From assembly GCF_030758955.1 (NCBI RefSeq), contig NZ_CP132360.1, positions 1,596,243-1,660,242 on the forward strand: DNA of 64,000 bases, written 5' to 3'. The notes beneath the pieces are model-generated. The model searched no databases. It was given only the letters and a program-made list of their open reading frames with translations, and was not told the DNA's origin. Positions 28,094 to 36,364 of this stretch are shown piece by piece. The number at the start of each line of letters is the position of its first letter. The stretch's first letter is position 1. Position numbers and translations under genes: made by a program. Source of the DNA: Agrococcus beijingensis (GTDB taxonomy: Bacteria; Actinomycetota; Actinomycetes; Actinomycetales; Microbacteriaceae).

Positions 28094-29095
28094 GTGCCGC
28101 AGAGCGACCCGTCGAAGGCCCCGGTCTTCGAGCACCCCGACCGCAACCTCGCGATGGAGCTCGTGCGCGCCACCGAGGCGGCGGCGATCCGAGCGGTGCC
28201 GTTCATCGGCCGCGGCGACAAGAACGCCGCCGACGGCGCGGCGGTCGACGCCATGCGCACGTTCCTGGCGACCGTCGCGTTCGACGGCGTGATCGTCATC
28301 GGCGAGGGCGAGAAGGACGAGGCACCGATGCTCTTCAACGGCGAGCACGTCGGCAACGGCCGCGGTCCCTCCTGCGACATCGCGGTCGACCCGATCGACG
28401 GCACGTCACTCACGGCCGCCGGCCGCCAGAACGCGCTCAGCGTCATCGCCGTCGCCGATCGCGGCACGATGTACGACCCGGTCGACGCCTTCTACATGGA
28501 CAAGATCGTTGCGGGCCCCGAGGCGCACGGCGTCATCTCGCTCGAGCAGTCGGTGGGCGACAACATCCGCGAGCTCGCGCGTGCCAAGCACAAGGACGTC
28601 GGCGAGATCGTCGTCGCGATCCTCGACCGCCCGCGCCACGCCGAGCTCATCGAGGAGATCCGCGCGGCAGGTGCCGGCACCCGCCTGATGCGCGACGGCG
28701 ACGTCGCCGGCGGCATCAACGCGGCGCGCTGGGAGTCGCGCATCGACCTGTGCATCGGCGCCGGCGGCACGCCCGAGGGCGTCATCACCGCGTGCGCGAT
28801 CAAGGCGCTGGGCGGCTTCATGGAGGGCCGCCTCGCCCCGCAGAGCGACGAGGAGCACCGCAACGTGGTGGCCGCGGGCCACGACCTGACGCGGGTGCTG
28901 GCGCTGAACGACCTCGTCTCGAGCGACAACACCTACTTCGTCGCCACCGGCGTCACCGACGGCCAGCTGCTCGACGGCGTGCGCCGCAAGGGCCCGCTGA
29001 TCCGCACCGAGTCGCTCGTGCTGCGCTCGAAGACCGGCACCGCGCGCCGCGTCATCGCCGAGCACCGCGCCGAGAAGTGGCTCGACGCGAGCTGA
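28094..29095 (+). CDS. glpX: Class II fructose-1,6-bisphosphatase GlpX
   Basis: A 333-residue gluconeogenic phosphatase. Family motifs include FIGRGDKNAADGAAVDAM, VIGEGEKDEAPML (metal-binding Glu), CDIAVDPIDGTSLTA (metal-binding Asp pair) and CIGAGGTPEGVITACAIKAL. I chose the GTG at 28094 (VPQSDPSKAP) with GGAGGA six bases upstream; the longer frame lacks coding character. In relatives glpX usually sits between the DUF4245 gene and fumC. Here it is about 15 kb away, after the carbohydrate island. Confidence 0.95.
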   Translation: MPQSDPSKAPVFEHPDRNLAMELVRATEAAAIRAVPFIGRGDKNAADGAAVDAMRTFLATVAFDGVIVIGEGEKDEAPMLFNGEHVGNGRGPSCDIAVDPIDGTSLTAAGRQNALSVIAVADRGTMYDPVDAFYMDKIVAGPEAHGVISLEQSVGDNIRELARAKHKDVGEIVVAILDRPRHAELIEEIRAAGAGTRLMRDGDVAGGINAARWESRIDLCIGAGGTPEGVITACAIKALGGFMEGRLAPQSDEEHRNVVAAGHDLTRVLALNDLVSSDNTYFVATGVTDGQLLDGVRRKGPLIRTESLVLRSKTGTARRVIAEHRAEKWLDAS

Positions 29096-29174
29096 GCTGA
29101 CCGGCCCGCCTGCTGCACAGCGCGGGTCGTCCACAACAGGGGCGGATGCATAGGGCCGCGCGACCGACATGCGG

Positions 29175-29180
29175 CACGAT
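29175..29180 (+). promoter_or_regulatory. Leaderless -10 element of the 29187 gene
   Basis: CACGAT (29175-29180), then six bases and the GTG at 29187. The hexamer is weak, but the spacing matches the other leaderless promoters of the window. Confidence 0.35.
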
Positions 29181-29186
29181 GGGCGC

Positions 29187-30347
29187 GTGGAGACCGGGCG
29201 CCTGGTGGGCATCGACCTCGCGAGGCTCGTCGCCGTCGCGGGGATGATGGCCGCCCACACGGTGCTGAACGCCGAGCCCGAGCGGCCTGCCGCGGTCGTG
29301 GCGCTCGTCGACGGGCCACCCTCGACGCTCTTCGCCGTGCTCGGCGGCGTGAGCGTGGTGCTGGCGGCCCGCACCAGGCTGGCTGCGGGCGACCGCGGGG
29401 GAGCGCTGCGCTCGACGGCGGTGCGCGGGCTGCTGGTCGCGGCGCTCGGCGTGCTGATCGCGCCGCTCGCGACCGCCGTGTTCGTGGTGCTCGTGCCGTT
29501 CGGCGTCTCGATCGTGCTCGCGGGCCTGCTGCTGGTCGCGCGGTCGTGGGCGATCGCGGTGGTCGCCGCAGCGCTGTGGGCGGGCGGCGGCACGCTCGCC
29601 GCGCTCGGGCGCCACGAGCTGCTGCCGGCGCTCGAGCGGGGCGGCGCGCCGATGGCGCTGGTCGATCCGGCGCTCGGCGTGCTGCTGACGGGCGTGTATC
29701 CGGTCGTCACCTGGCTCGTCTACCTGCTCGTCGGCATGCTCGTCGCACGGGCGCTGCTGGCGGCGCGTCGAGGCGGCCGCGAGCGCGTCGTGCTCGCGGG
29801 GCTCGCCGCGCTCGGCGCGGTGCTGGTCGCTGCGGCGCTCCCGCTCAGCGAGCTGGGCGTTCGGGTGCTCGCCGCATCGACCTACGCAGCGCTCGGGGAT
29901 GCCGCCCGCGACGTGATCCTGGCGAACGGCTACGGCGCGGTGCCAGGGCTGGAGCCCGCGTGGCAGCTGGTCGCGGCGCCGCACTCGGGAACCCCGACCG
30001 ACATCGCCCGCACGGTCGGCATCGCGCTGCTGGTGATCGGGCTGCTCGGCCTCGCGGTCTCGCTGCTGCCTCGCGCGGCCGTGCGGGTGCTCGAGCCGCT
30101 GCGGGCGGCCGGCGGGGCGCCGCTGACGATCTACGTCGTGCACGTGGTGCTGGTGTCGACGATGGCCGCGGCGCTGGCGGGGGTCGCTCCTGGGCTGGTG
30201 CACGGCTGGGGCGCCTGGGCGCTGCAGCTCGCGGTGGCGCTCGCGATCGGGGCGCTGCTGGCCGCCACGGGCGCTCGCGGGCCGCTCGAACGGCTGATCG
30301 GGCGCATCGCCGGCGCAGCCGCGGGCCGCGCCACCGCACCCTCCTGA
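29187..30347 (+). CDS. DUF418/DUF1624-like polytopic membrane protein (acyltransferase-like)
   Basis: A 386-residue membrane protein with about ten helices. The N-terminus (GRLVGIDLARLVAVAGMMAAH) matches the heparan-alpha-glucosaminide acetyltransferase/DUF418 opening, in which D and H lie in the first helix. The C-terminal half has the DUF418-like RAAGGAPLTIYVVHVVL segment. Members probably transfer acyl groups across the membrane, but substrates are unknown. GTG 29187 is preferred because of the -10 spacing; ATG 29169 would add six residues. It is monocistronic between glpX and the ArsR gene. Confidence 0.7.
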   Translation: METGRLVGIDLARLVAVAGMMAAHTVLNAEPERPAAVVALVDGPPSTLFAVLGGVSVVLAARTRLAAGDRGGALRSTAVRGLLVAALGVLIAPLATAVFVVLVPFGVSIVLAGLLLVARSWAIAVVAAALWAGGGTLAALGRHELLPALERGGAPMALVDPALGVLLTGVYPVVTWLVYLLVGMLVARALLAARRGGRERVVLAGLAALGAVLVAAALPLSELGVRVLAASTYAALGDAARDVILANGYGAVPGLEPAWQLVAAPHSGTPTDIARTVGIALLVIGLLGLAVSLLPRAAVRVLEPLRAAGGAPLTIYVVHVVLVSTMAAALAGVAPGLVHGWGAWALQLAVALAIGALLAATGARGPLERLIGRIAGAAAGRATAPS

Positions 30348-30375
30348 GCGTGGCGCGCACGTGCGGTCGCAGCGC

Positions 30376-30430
30376 TTGACCGTGCGTTCACTCCGGTGTA
30401 CATTGCCAACTGGTTATAGAACCAACTGGT
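30376..30430 (+). promoter_or_regulatory. Promoter and ArsR operator
   Basis: TTGACC (30376-30381), 17 bases, TACATT (30399-30404). Immediately after lies the inverted repeat TGGTTATAGAACCA (30411-30424), embedded in a direct repeat CCAACTGGT (30406-30414 and 30422-30430). The position at the transcription start fits autorepression by the ArsR protein encoded next. Confidence 0.7.
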
Positions 30431-30449
30431 GATGGAAGGTGGTGACCCG

Positions 30450-30791
30450 ATGCCGAAGCAGCTCGACGACGAGACGCTCGACCGCATCTTCGCCGCCCTC
30501 TCCGACCGCACGCGCCGCCGCATCCTGCTGCGGCTGCGCTCGGGTCCGGCGACCGTCACCGAGCTCACCGCGCTCGCAGGGCTCAGCCAGCCCGCAGTCT
30601 CGAAGCACCTCAAGGTGCTGGGGGATGCCGGGCTGGTGCGGTCCGAGCGCGACGCGCAGCGCATCCACCGCATCATCGAGCTCGCGCCGCTCATCCGCGC
30701 TGCCGTCTTCGTCTCGCAGTTCGAGCAGGAGGTCGACGCCCGACTCGACCGCCTCGAGGCGCATCTCTCGTCGGGAACCGACAAGGAGTGA
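30450..30791 (+). CDS. ArsR-family transcriptional regulator
   Basis: A 113-residue winged-helix repressor: LSDRTRRRILLRLRSGPATV, then ELTALAGLSQPAVSKHLKVL (recognition helix) and the wing GLVRSERDAQRIHR. No cysteine pair for metal sensing is present. It belongs to the ArsR group that is paired with SRPBCC (AHSA1) proteins and probably responds to a small organic ligand or stress. The ATG at 30450 follows a GGAAGGTGG site. Its stop overlaps the ribosome-binding region of the next gene. Confidence 0.88.
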   Translation: MPKQLDDETLDRIFAALSDRTRRRILLRLRSGPATVTELTALAGLSQPAVSKHLKVLGDAGLVRSERDAQRIHRIIELAPLIRAAVFVSQFEQEVDARLDRLEAHLSSGTDKE

Positions 30792-30793
30792 TC

Positions 30794-31270
30794 ATGCAGA
30801 CCCGATTCAGCCTCCCCGACGACACCTCGATCGCCTACGAGCGCGAGTTCCGCGCCCCGGCATCCGAGGTCTGGCAGGCCTACACCGACCCCGAAATCGT
30901 CCGCACCTGGATGCTCGGGCCCAACCCCGACACCGCGTTCCTCGTCTGCGAGATGGACATCCGGCCCGGCGGCAGCTTCCGCTGGCAGTGGGTCGACGAC
31001 GACGGCGAGCTCGAGATCTGGGGCGACGTGCTCGAGGCCGAGGAGCCCCGCCGCATGGTGACGACCGAGCACATGGGCGGCTCGGCGATGGGCGGCATGG
31101 AGCTCCCGCCCTCGACCAGCACGGTCACGTTCGACGAGCACGACGGCGTCACGACCATGCGCACGGTGATCGTCTACGACTCGAAGGAGACGCGCGACGG
31201 CGCCTACGCATCCGGTATGGACGAGGGCATCGAGGCCGGCTTCCTGCGGCGCGCGAGCCGCGGGGGCTAG
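30794..31270 (+). CDS. SRPBCC (AHSA1/CalC-like) domain protein
   Basis: A 158-residue ligand-binding START-like protein: YEREFRAPASEVWQAYTDPE and VRTWMLGP at the start, MDIRPGGSFRWQWVDDDGE in the middle, and GMDEGIEAGFLRRASRGG at the end. The fold makes a hydrophobic pocket. The pairing with an ArsR regulator is very common in actinobacteria, but the ligands are unknown. I chose the ATG at 30794 because AAGGAG lies five bases upstream; a GTG at 30788 overlaps it. The stop overlaps by four bases the stop region of the convergent ABC transporter gene. Confidence 0.85.
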   Translation: MQTRFSLPDDTSIAYEREFRAPASEVWQAYTDPEIVRTWMLGPNPDTAFLVCEMDIRPGGSFRWQWVDDDGELEIWGDVLEAEEPRRMVTTEHMGGSAMGGMELPPSTSTVTFDEHDGVTTMRTVIVYDSKETRDGAYASGMDEGIEAGFLRRASRGG

Positions 31271-32991
31271 GCGGCCGCGCGCCCGAACAGCCGCGCCGTG
31301 GGGCCGTCGCCCGAGAGCAGCTCGCGGGGCGGCCCCGCCGCCACGAGGCGGCCCTGCTCGAGGTGCCAGAGAAGATCGGCGGATGCGGCCAGCTCGGCAT
31401 CGTGGGTGATCACCAGCGTGGTGCCGGTGCGGCCCCGCACCACCGTGCGCAGCAGCTCGCGGGTCTGCACGTCGAGGTGCGCGTCGGCCTCGTCGAGCAC
31501 CAGGATGCGCGGGTCGCCGAGCATCGCGCGGGCGAGGGCGACGCGGGTGCGCTGCCCGGCCGAGAGGCGCCGGCCGCCCTCGCCGACGTCGCTCGCCCAG
31601 CCGTCGGCGAGCTGCTCGGCCAGCCGGTCGACGCCGGTCAGCCGCGCGACCCGCTCGACCTCGGCCGCGTCGATCCGCGGGTGGCGGTAGCGCACGTTGC
31701 GCTCGAGGCTGCCGCGCATCAGCGGCAGGTCGGGCCCGACCACGCCGATCGCCCGGCGGGTGGAGCGCAGCCGCACCCCCCGCAGGTCGGCGCCGTCGAG
31801 CACGACGGTGCCGTCGTCGGGGTCGACGAGCCGCGCCGCGACGCTGCCGAGGGTCGACTTGCCGGCGCCGTTGCCGCCGACGATCGCGATCGTCTGGCCG
31901 GGCAGGGCGTGCGCCGTGACCCCCGCGAGCCCGGGCTCGAGCGCCACGTCGTGCAGCGAGAGGGCGCCCTGGCCCTCAGGCAGCTCGGGCAGGCCCGCCG
32001 GGTCGGCGAGCGGCTCGAGCTGCAGGAACCGCACCGCCGCGTCGCGGGCGACGCGGGCGCCCGCGTGGTACTCGGCGACGCGGCCAAGGTCGCGCAGGTG
32101 CGTCGCGAGCATGCCGACGACCGTGAGCGCGCCCACGATCGCCGCCGGCGACGTGCCGCCCAGGCGCACGTCGAGCGCGCCGGCGATGAGCACCGCGATC
32201 GTCGCCACGCCGCCGGTGGCCTCGGCGACGCCGCGCGCGACGCCCGAGGCCTTCGCCTGCGCGACCATGGCATCGGCCACCGCCGCGCCCTTCCGGCCGA
32301 TGCGCCGCCGCTCGCGCCGCTCCTGGCCAGAGGCCTGCAGCACGCCGACGTTCGCGAGCCGCTCCGAGACCTCGCCCGAGAGCCGCGCGCGACGACGACG
32401 GGCCGTCAGCGACGCATCCGCCAGGCTCATCCCAACGGCGACGGTCGCGATGGTGCCGATCAGCAGCGCGGTGGCGACGGCCGCCGTCAGCCGCGGCGCG
32501 ATGGTGGCGAGCACGGCCAGCACGAGCGCCACCGCGACCCCGCTCACCACCAATCGCGACAGGCCGAGGCTCACCCAGGTGCGCAGCGCCGAGAGGTCGC
32601 CGACGAAGCGCAGCAGCAGGGCTCCGGATGCCTTGCGGCCGAGGGTGCGCGCCGGCACCCGGGTGAGGTGGTGGAAGAGGCGGTCGCGCACCTGCTGCAC
32701 GTAGTGCTGGCCCATGCGCTCGGCGACGCCGCGCTCGGCGGCGCGGCACCAGGCGGCCACCAGCACCGCGGCCGTGAGCAGCCCGATGACGCCGAGCAGG
32801 CGCCGCAGGTCGGGGTCGTCGGCGGTCTCGGGCGTGGCCCAGGCCGTCACGACCACCTCGAAGGCGAGCTGCACCAGCAGCGCGAGGCCGATCGCGCCCA
32901 GCGCCTGTCCGACGCCGATCGCCACCAGCAGCACGAAGGAGCCGATCCTGCCGCGCTCGAGCGGGCGGGGGAGGCGGGGCTCGCGCGTCAT
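31267..32991 (-). CDS. ABC half-transporter (exporter-type membrane plus ATPase domains)
   Basis: A 574-residue fused permease-ATPase. The membrane domain (about 1-310) has the exporter pattern with helices at the N-terminus and the coupling region RKASGALLLRFVGDLSALRTW. The ATPase has Walker A VGGNGAGKST, a signature reading LSAGQRTRVALARAML (LSAGQ instead of LSGGQ) and Walker B ILVLDEADAHLD (Asp in place of the usual catalytic Glu in the second position: DEAD). It should homodimerise and export a substrate. It overlaps the preceding P-loop gene by four bases, so the two act together. Confidence 0.85.
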   Translation of the reverse strand: MTREPRLPRPLERGRIGSFVLLVAIGVGQALGAIGLALLVQLAFEVVVTAWATPETADDPDLRRLLGVIGLLTAAVLVAAWCRAAERGVAERMGQHYVQQVRDRLFHHLTRVPARTLGRKASGALLLRFVGDLSALRTWVSLGLSRLVVSGVAVALVLAVLATIAPRLTAAVATALLIGTIATVAVGMSLADASLTARRRRARLSGEVSERLANVGVLQASGQERRERRRIGRKGAAVADAMVAQAKASGVARGVAEATGGVATIAVLIAGALDVRLGGTSPAAIVGALTVVGMLATHLRDLGRVAEYHAGARVARDAAVRFLQLEPLADPAGLPELPEGQGALSLHDVALEPGLAGVTAHALPGQTIAIVGGNGAGKSTLGSVAARLVDPDDGTVVLDGADLRGVRLRSTRRAIGVVGPDLPLMRGSLERNVRYRHPRIDAAEVERVARLTGVDRLAEQLADGWASDVGEGGRRLSAGQRTRVALARAMLGDPRILVLDEADAHLDVQTRELLRTVVRGRTGTTLVITHDAELAASADLLWHLEQGRLVAAGPPRELLSGDGPTARLFGRAAA

Positions 32992-34100
32992 CGGTCGCGG
33001 CGCTCGCGAGCGGTCACGAGCACGCCCTTGGCGTGCGCGGCGTCGGTGAGCTGGGCGATGTCCCACACCGGCGTCGCGGTCTCGGCCCGCAGCTCGCGGG
33101 TGGCGAGGGCGGATGCGGTGACGACGCCGGAGAGCGCGATCGGGGCGCGGCCCCGGGAGGTCAGCCACGCCGCGCCGCCGAGCGCCGAGAGGGCGTCGGG
33201 GGCGGCGAACAGCACGGCGTCGACGAGCTCGTCGAACGCGTCGTGCTCGATGATGGCGGCGGTCTCGTGCTGGAAGACGCCGTCGGCGACCTCGATGACG
33301 ATCGCCTGCGCGCCGTCGGCGGTGAGCTGGGCGATGCCCCCGCGCAGGATCCGCGCGACCGCGTCGACGCCCATGCCCGCCGTGGATGCGTGGCCGAAGT
33401 CGGAGAAGTCGTAGGCGGTGTGCGCGCCGTGGTCGCGGAACGACCAGATGTCGCCGCCGGAGCCGGTGCCGGTGATCTTGATGGCGCCGACCCGCACGCC
33501 GCCGGCGGTGATGCCCTGGACGAGCTTCGCAGCGGTGGTGGTCTTGCCGGAGTTCATCGAGGCGCCGACGACGGCGATCACCGGCGGCCGCTGCGGCGCG
33601 GCCTCGGGGGAGAGCGCGCCGTCGGCGACGTTGAGCACGCGGCCGTCGGCGTCGGCGAGGAGGCCGACGGGCAGCAGCGCCGTCGCCTCGGCCATGCCGG
33701 CGTGGCGGCTCAGCACCCGGCCGGCGAGCCCGCCGCCGGCGACGAGGCTCGTGGGGCCGAGGTCGTCGGGCACGACGGCCTCGAACTGGTCGGGAGCGTA
33801 GCGGTTCGAGAACGCCACGACGATCTGCTCGCCCTCGCGCAGCGGGGCGCGGCGGCCGTCGGGCAGCTCGAGCCTGCGGTGCTGGCCGAGCGCGGTGACG
33901 GTCGCAAGCACGAGGTCGCCGTTCGCGGGCGCGAGGTCGGTGCGGGTGGCGACGGCCCGGCCGAGGTCGACGCGGCGGGTCGAGTAGGCACGCTTGACGC
34001 GGGTGAGCGCGCCCGCCGGCAGGGGGGCGGCGGATGCGTCGAGGCCGTGCTGCGCGTCGGTGCGGTGGGCTGCGGCGGCGGTCAGGGTGGTCGTCTGCAT
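32988..34100 (-). CDS. P-loop NTPase of unknown function (MobB/DUF1611-like), paired with ABC exporter
   Basis: A 370-residue protein with two parts. The N-terminal region (about 25-150) looks like a small beta domain (RVDLGRAVATRTDLAPANGD, REGEQIVVAFSNRYAPDQFE). The C-terminal region (about 165-370) is a P-loop domain with GASMNSGKTTTAAKLVQGI (Walker A), KITGTGSGGDIWSFRDHG and VIEVADGVFQHETAAII (Walker B-like). It resembles MobB/BioD-like or DUF1611 NTPases. I do not recognise a defined family. The ATG at 34100 has GGAG upstream, and the stop overlaps the ABC transporter start. Its fixed partner suggests a role in making or modifying an exported compound; this is inference. Confidence 0.7.
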   Translation of the reverse strand: MQTTTLTAAAAHRTDAQHGLDASAAPLPAGALTRVKRAYSTRRVDLGRAVATRTDLAPANGDLVLATVTALGQHRRLELPDGRRAPLREGEQIVVAFSNRYAPDQFEAVVPDDLGPTSLVAGGGLAGRVLSRHAGMAEATALLPVGLLADADGRVLNVADGALSPEAAPQRPPVIAVVGASMNSGKTTTAAKLVQGITAGGVRVGAIKITGTGSGGDIWSFRDHGAHTAYDFSDFGHASTAGMGVDAVARILRGGIAQLTADGAQAIVIEVADGVFQHETAAIIEHDAFDELVDAVLFAAPDALSALGGAAWLTSRGRAPIALSGVVTASALATRELRAETATPVWDIAQLTDAAHAKGVLVTARERRDR

Positions 34101-34161
34101 GATGGCTCCTCTGTCTGTCGTGGACGAGCACCAGTCCAACGGGGGAGGATGAGTCCGTCAT

Positions 34162-34181
34162 GGCCGTCAGATGAGACGGCC
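34162..34181. promoter_or_regulatory. Inverted repeat in the divergent intergenic region
   Basis: GGCCGTC (34162-34168), six bases, GACGGCC (34175-34181). It lies between the P-loop gene and the LIV operon and could be an operator for either direction. Confidence 0.4.
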
Positions 34182-34242
34182 CTCACAATCCCGGTCGCCC
34201 CCGGCCGGAAGATCACGATCCGGTCACGGTCGCGGTGCCGGT

Positions 34243-34303
34243 TTGACAGTTCGTCGCGCGGCTCGCATGCTGGAACCTGAAACCTGAACCACCTGTCAGG
34301 TTC
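34243..34303 (+). promoter_or_regulatory. Promoter and putative TetR operator of the LIV/ketone-body operon
   Basis: TTGACA (34243-34248), 17 bases, CATGCT (34266-34271). At the expected start site GAACCTG (34273-34279) and CAGGTTC (34297-34303) form an inverted repeat, with a tandem AACCTGA (34274-34280, 34281-34287) inside. The TetR regulator encoded within the operon is the natural candidate binder. The leader to the ATG is about 110 bases. Confidence 0.65.
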
Positions 34304-34388
34304 AAGACACCGTGAAGCCGCACGAGGGAGTGCTGACTCGCCAGCCGAGCAGCGCCCGATGGGGCTCGCACAGCTCGAAAGGCAACTC

Positions 34389-35597
34389 ATGCGCAGGACA
34401 ACGAAGTTCGCCGGGGTTGGCGTCGCCATCGCCGCGCTCGCGCTCACGGCGTGCGCGCCGACCACGACCCCGACCAGCACCGGCTCCGCCAGCGAGGGCG
34501 CCACGGAGACCGTCGCGGTCAACGTCGGCATGATCACCTCGATCACCGGCCCGCTCGCCGCCTACGGCGCCGCCTACCAGCAGGGCTTCGAGGCCGGCCT
34601 CGACTACGCCACCGAGGGAACGGGCGAGATCGAGGGCATCGACCTCACGATCGAGTGGGTCGACGACCAGGGCAACCCCGACACCGCGGTGACGCAGGCC
34701 AAGGACCTCATCGGCCAGGGCTTCCAGATCCTCGGCGGCTCGGCAGCCTCGGGCGTCTCGCTCGCCGTCGCCGAGCAGGCCGCGCAGAACGACACGCTGT
34801 TCCTCTCCGGCCCCGCCGCCGCCGACGCCATCACCGGCGTCAACGAGCAGACGTTCCGCTCGGGCCGCCAGACGCTCCAGGACGTGGCCACCGCCGCGAC
34901 CTTCCTCGACTCGGTCGAGGGCTCGAACATCGTCGTCTTCGCGCAGGACAACGCGTTCGGCCAGGGCAACGTCGCCTCGGTGCAGTCGGTGCTCGGCGGC
35001 CAGGGCGCCACGGTGACGCCGATCCTCGTCGCCGAGGACGCCACCGAGTTCACGCCGTTCGCGCAGCAGATCGCGGCCGCGGCCCCCGACCTCGTCTTCG
35101 TGGCGTGGGCGGGCGCGACCTCGGGCGCGATGTGGGAGGCGCTCTCGCAGCAGCAGGTGCTCGCCGGCACGACCGTCGTCACCGGCCTCGGTGACCGCGC
35201 GACGCACCAGGCCTACGGCCCGGGCTCGGGCGACATCCAGTTCCTGAACCACTACTTCGCCGGTGCCACCGACAACGAGGCCGCGCAGGCGATGGACGCC
35301 TACCTCGAGGCCAACGGCTACGAGGCCGACCTCTTCACGGTCGACGGCTTCGCGGGCGCGCAGATGCTCGTGCGCGCGATCACCGAGGGCCGCGGCGACG
35401 TGCCGGCCATGATCTCGGCCCTCGAGGGCTGGACCTTCGAGTCGGTCAAGGGCGAGCTCACGATCCGCGCAGAGGACCACGCGCTGATCCAGCCGATGTT
35501 CCAGGTGCGCCTGGTCGACGAGGCCGGCACCTGGGTGCCCGAGCTCATCGAGGTCGCCGACGCCGAGGCAGTCGCCCCGCCGGTCGCAGGCGAGTAG
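34389..35597 (+). CDS. LIV-type ABC transporter substrate-binding lipoprotein
   Basis: A 402-residue type I periplasmic-binding lipoprotein. The lipobox is LALTAC (Cys22). The mature protein follows LivK/HAAT proteins: NVGMITSITGPLAAYGAAYQ, WVDDQGNPDTAVTQAKDLI, GGSAASGVSLAVAEQAAQND and NIVVFAQDNAFGQGNV. Proteins of this family bind amino acids, aromatic acids, urea or short organic acids. The rest of the operon encodes hydroxybutyrate and ketoacid enzymes, so the ligand may be 3-hydroxybutyrate, an oligomer or a related acid rather than leucine. The start at 34389 gives a proper signal peptide. Confidence 0.88.
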   Translation: MRRTTKFAGVGVAIAALALTACAPTTTPTSTGSASEGATETVAVNVGMITSITGPLAAYGAAYQQGFEAGLDYATEGTGEIEGIDLTIEWVDDQGNPDTAVTQAKDLIGQGFQILGGSAASGVSLAVAEQAAQNDTLFLSGPAAADAITGVNEQTFRSGRQTLQDVATAATFLDSVEGSNIVVFAQDNAFGQGNVASVQSVLGGQGATVTPILVAEDATEFTPFAQQIAAAAPDLVFVAWAGATSGAMWEALSQQQVLAGTTVVTGLGDRATHQAYGPGSGDIQFLNHYFAGATDNEAAQAMDAYLEANGYEADLFTVDGFAGAQMLVRAITEGRGDVPAMISALEGWTFESVKGELTIRAEDHALIQPMFQVRLVDEAGTWVPELIEVADAEAVAPPVAGE

Positions 35598-35608
35598 GGC
35601 CGCCTGCG

Positions 35609-36364
35609 ATGACGGATCGACCCGCGCTCCAGCTGGAAGCCGTCGGCCTGCAGATCGGAGGCGCGCGCATCCTGCACGACGTCTCGTTCGAGGTCGCGAC
35701 CGGTGAGATGGTCGGGGTCATCGGCCCCAACGGCGCTGGCAAGACCACGCTGTTCAACATCATCTCGGGCGTCATGATCCCCACCAGCGGCACCGTGTCG
35801 CTGGCCGGGAACGACGTCACCGGGCACAAGGTGCACCAGCGGGCGCGGGTCGGTCTCGGCCGCACGTTCCAGACCTCCAGCGTGTTCCCCGGCCTCACGG
35901 CGGGCGAGAACGTGCGCCTCGCGGCGCAGTCGAAGCTCGGGGGAGCGACGAGCCCGTGGGCGTTCCCCCGGGCCGACGACGAGGCGGGCGCCGTCGCCCG
36001 CCGCTGCCTCGAGGAGGTGGGTCTCGCCCATCACTTCGACACCGGTGCCGGCGTGCTGTCGCACGGCGACAAGCGCAAGCTCGAGATCGCCATGCTCATC
36101 GCCACCGAGCCCGAGGTCGTGCTGCTCGACGAGCCCATGGCCGGCGTCGGCTCCGGCGACGTCGCCGGCCTCGTCGAGGTCATCCGGCGGCTCCACCGGT
36201 CGGGCCGCACCGTGCTGATGGTCGAGCACCACATGGAGATCCTGCTCGGCCTCGTCGACCGGGTGGCCGTCATGCACCACGGCGAGCTGCTCGCGATCGA
36301 CACGCCCAAGGCCGTCATGGCCGACCCGCAAGTGCAGAAGGCCTACCTCGGGGAGACCCTGTGA
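35609..36364 (+). CDS. livG: LIV-type ABC transporter ATPase LivG
   Basis: A 251-residue ATPase. Walker A is GPNGAGKTT, the LivG-specific FQTSSVFPGLTAGENVRLAAQ region follows, the signature is LSHGDKRKLEIAMLIA and Walker B is VVLLDEPMAGVGSGDV. The signature (LSHGD) is slightly unusual but typical of LivG variants. It lies 11 bp after the binding-protein gene, and its stop overlaps the GTG of livF by four bases. Confidence 0.92.
   Translation: MTDRPALQLEAVGLQIGGARILHDVSFEVATGEMVGVIGPNGAGKTTLFNIISGVMIPTSGTVSLAGNDVTGHKVHQRARVGLGRTFQTSSVFPGLTAGENVRLAAQSKLGGATSPWAFPRADDEAGAVARRCLEEVGLAHHFDTGAGVLSHGDKRKLEIAMLIATEPEVVLLDEPMAGVGSGDVAGLVEVIRRLHRSGRTVLMVEHHMEILLGLVDRVAVMHHGELLAIDTPKAVMADPQVQKAYLGETL

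Noticed and set aside
31267..34161. A single 964-codon protein covering the ABC transporter and the P-loop gene
   Set aside because: The half-exporter begins at 32991 in a different frame from the P-loop protein. The upstream part of the long frame is shadow sequence.
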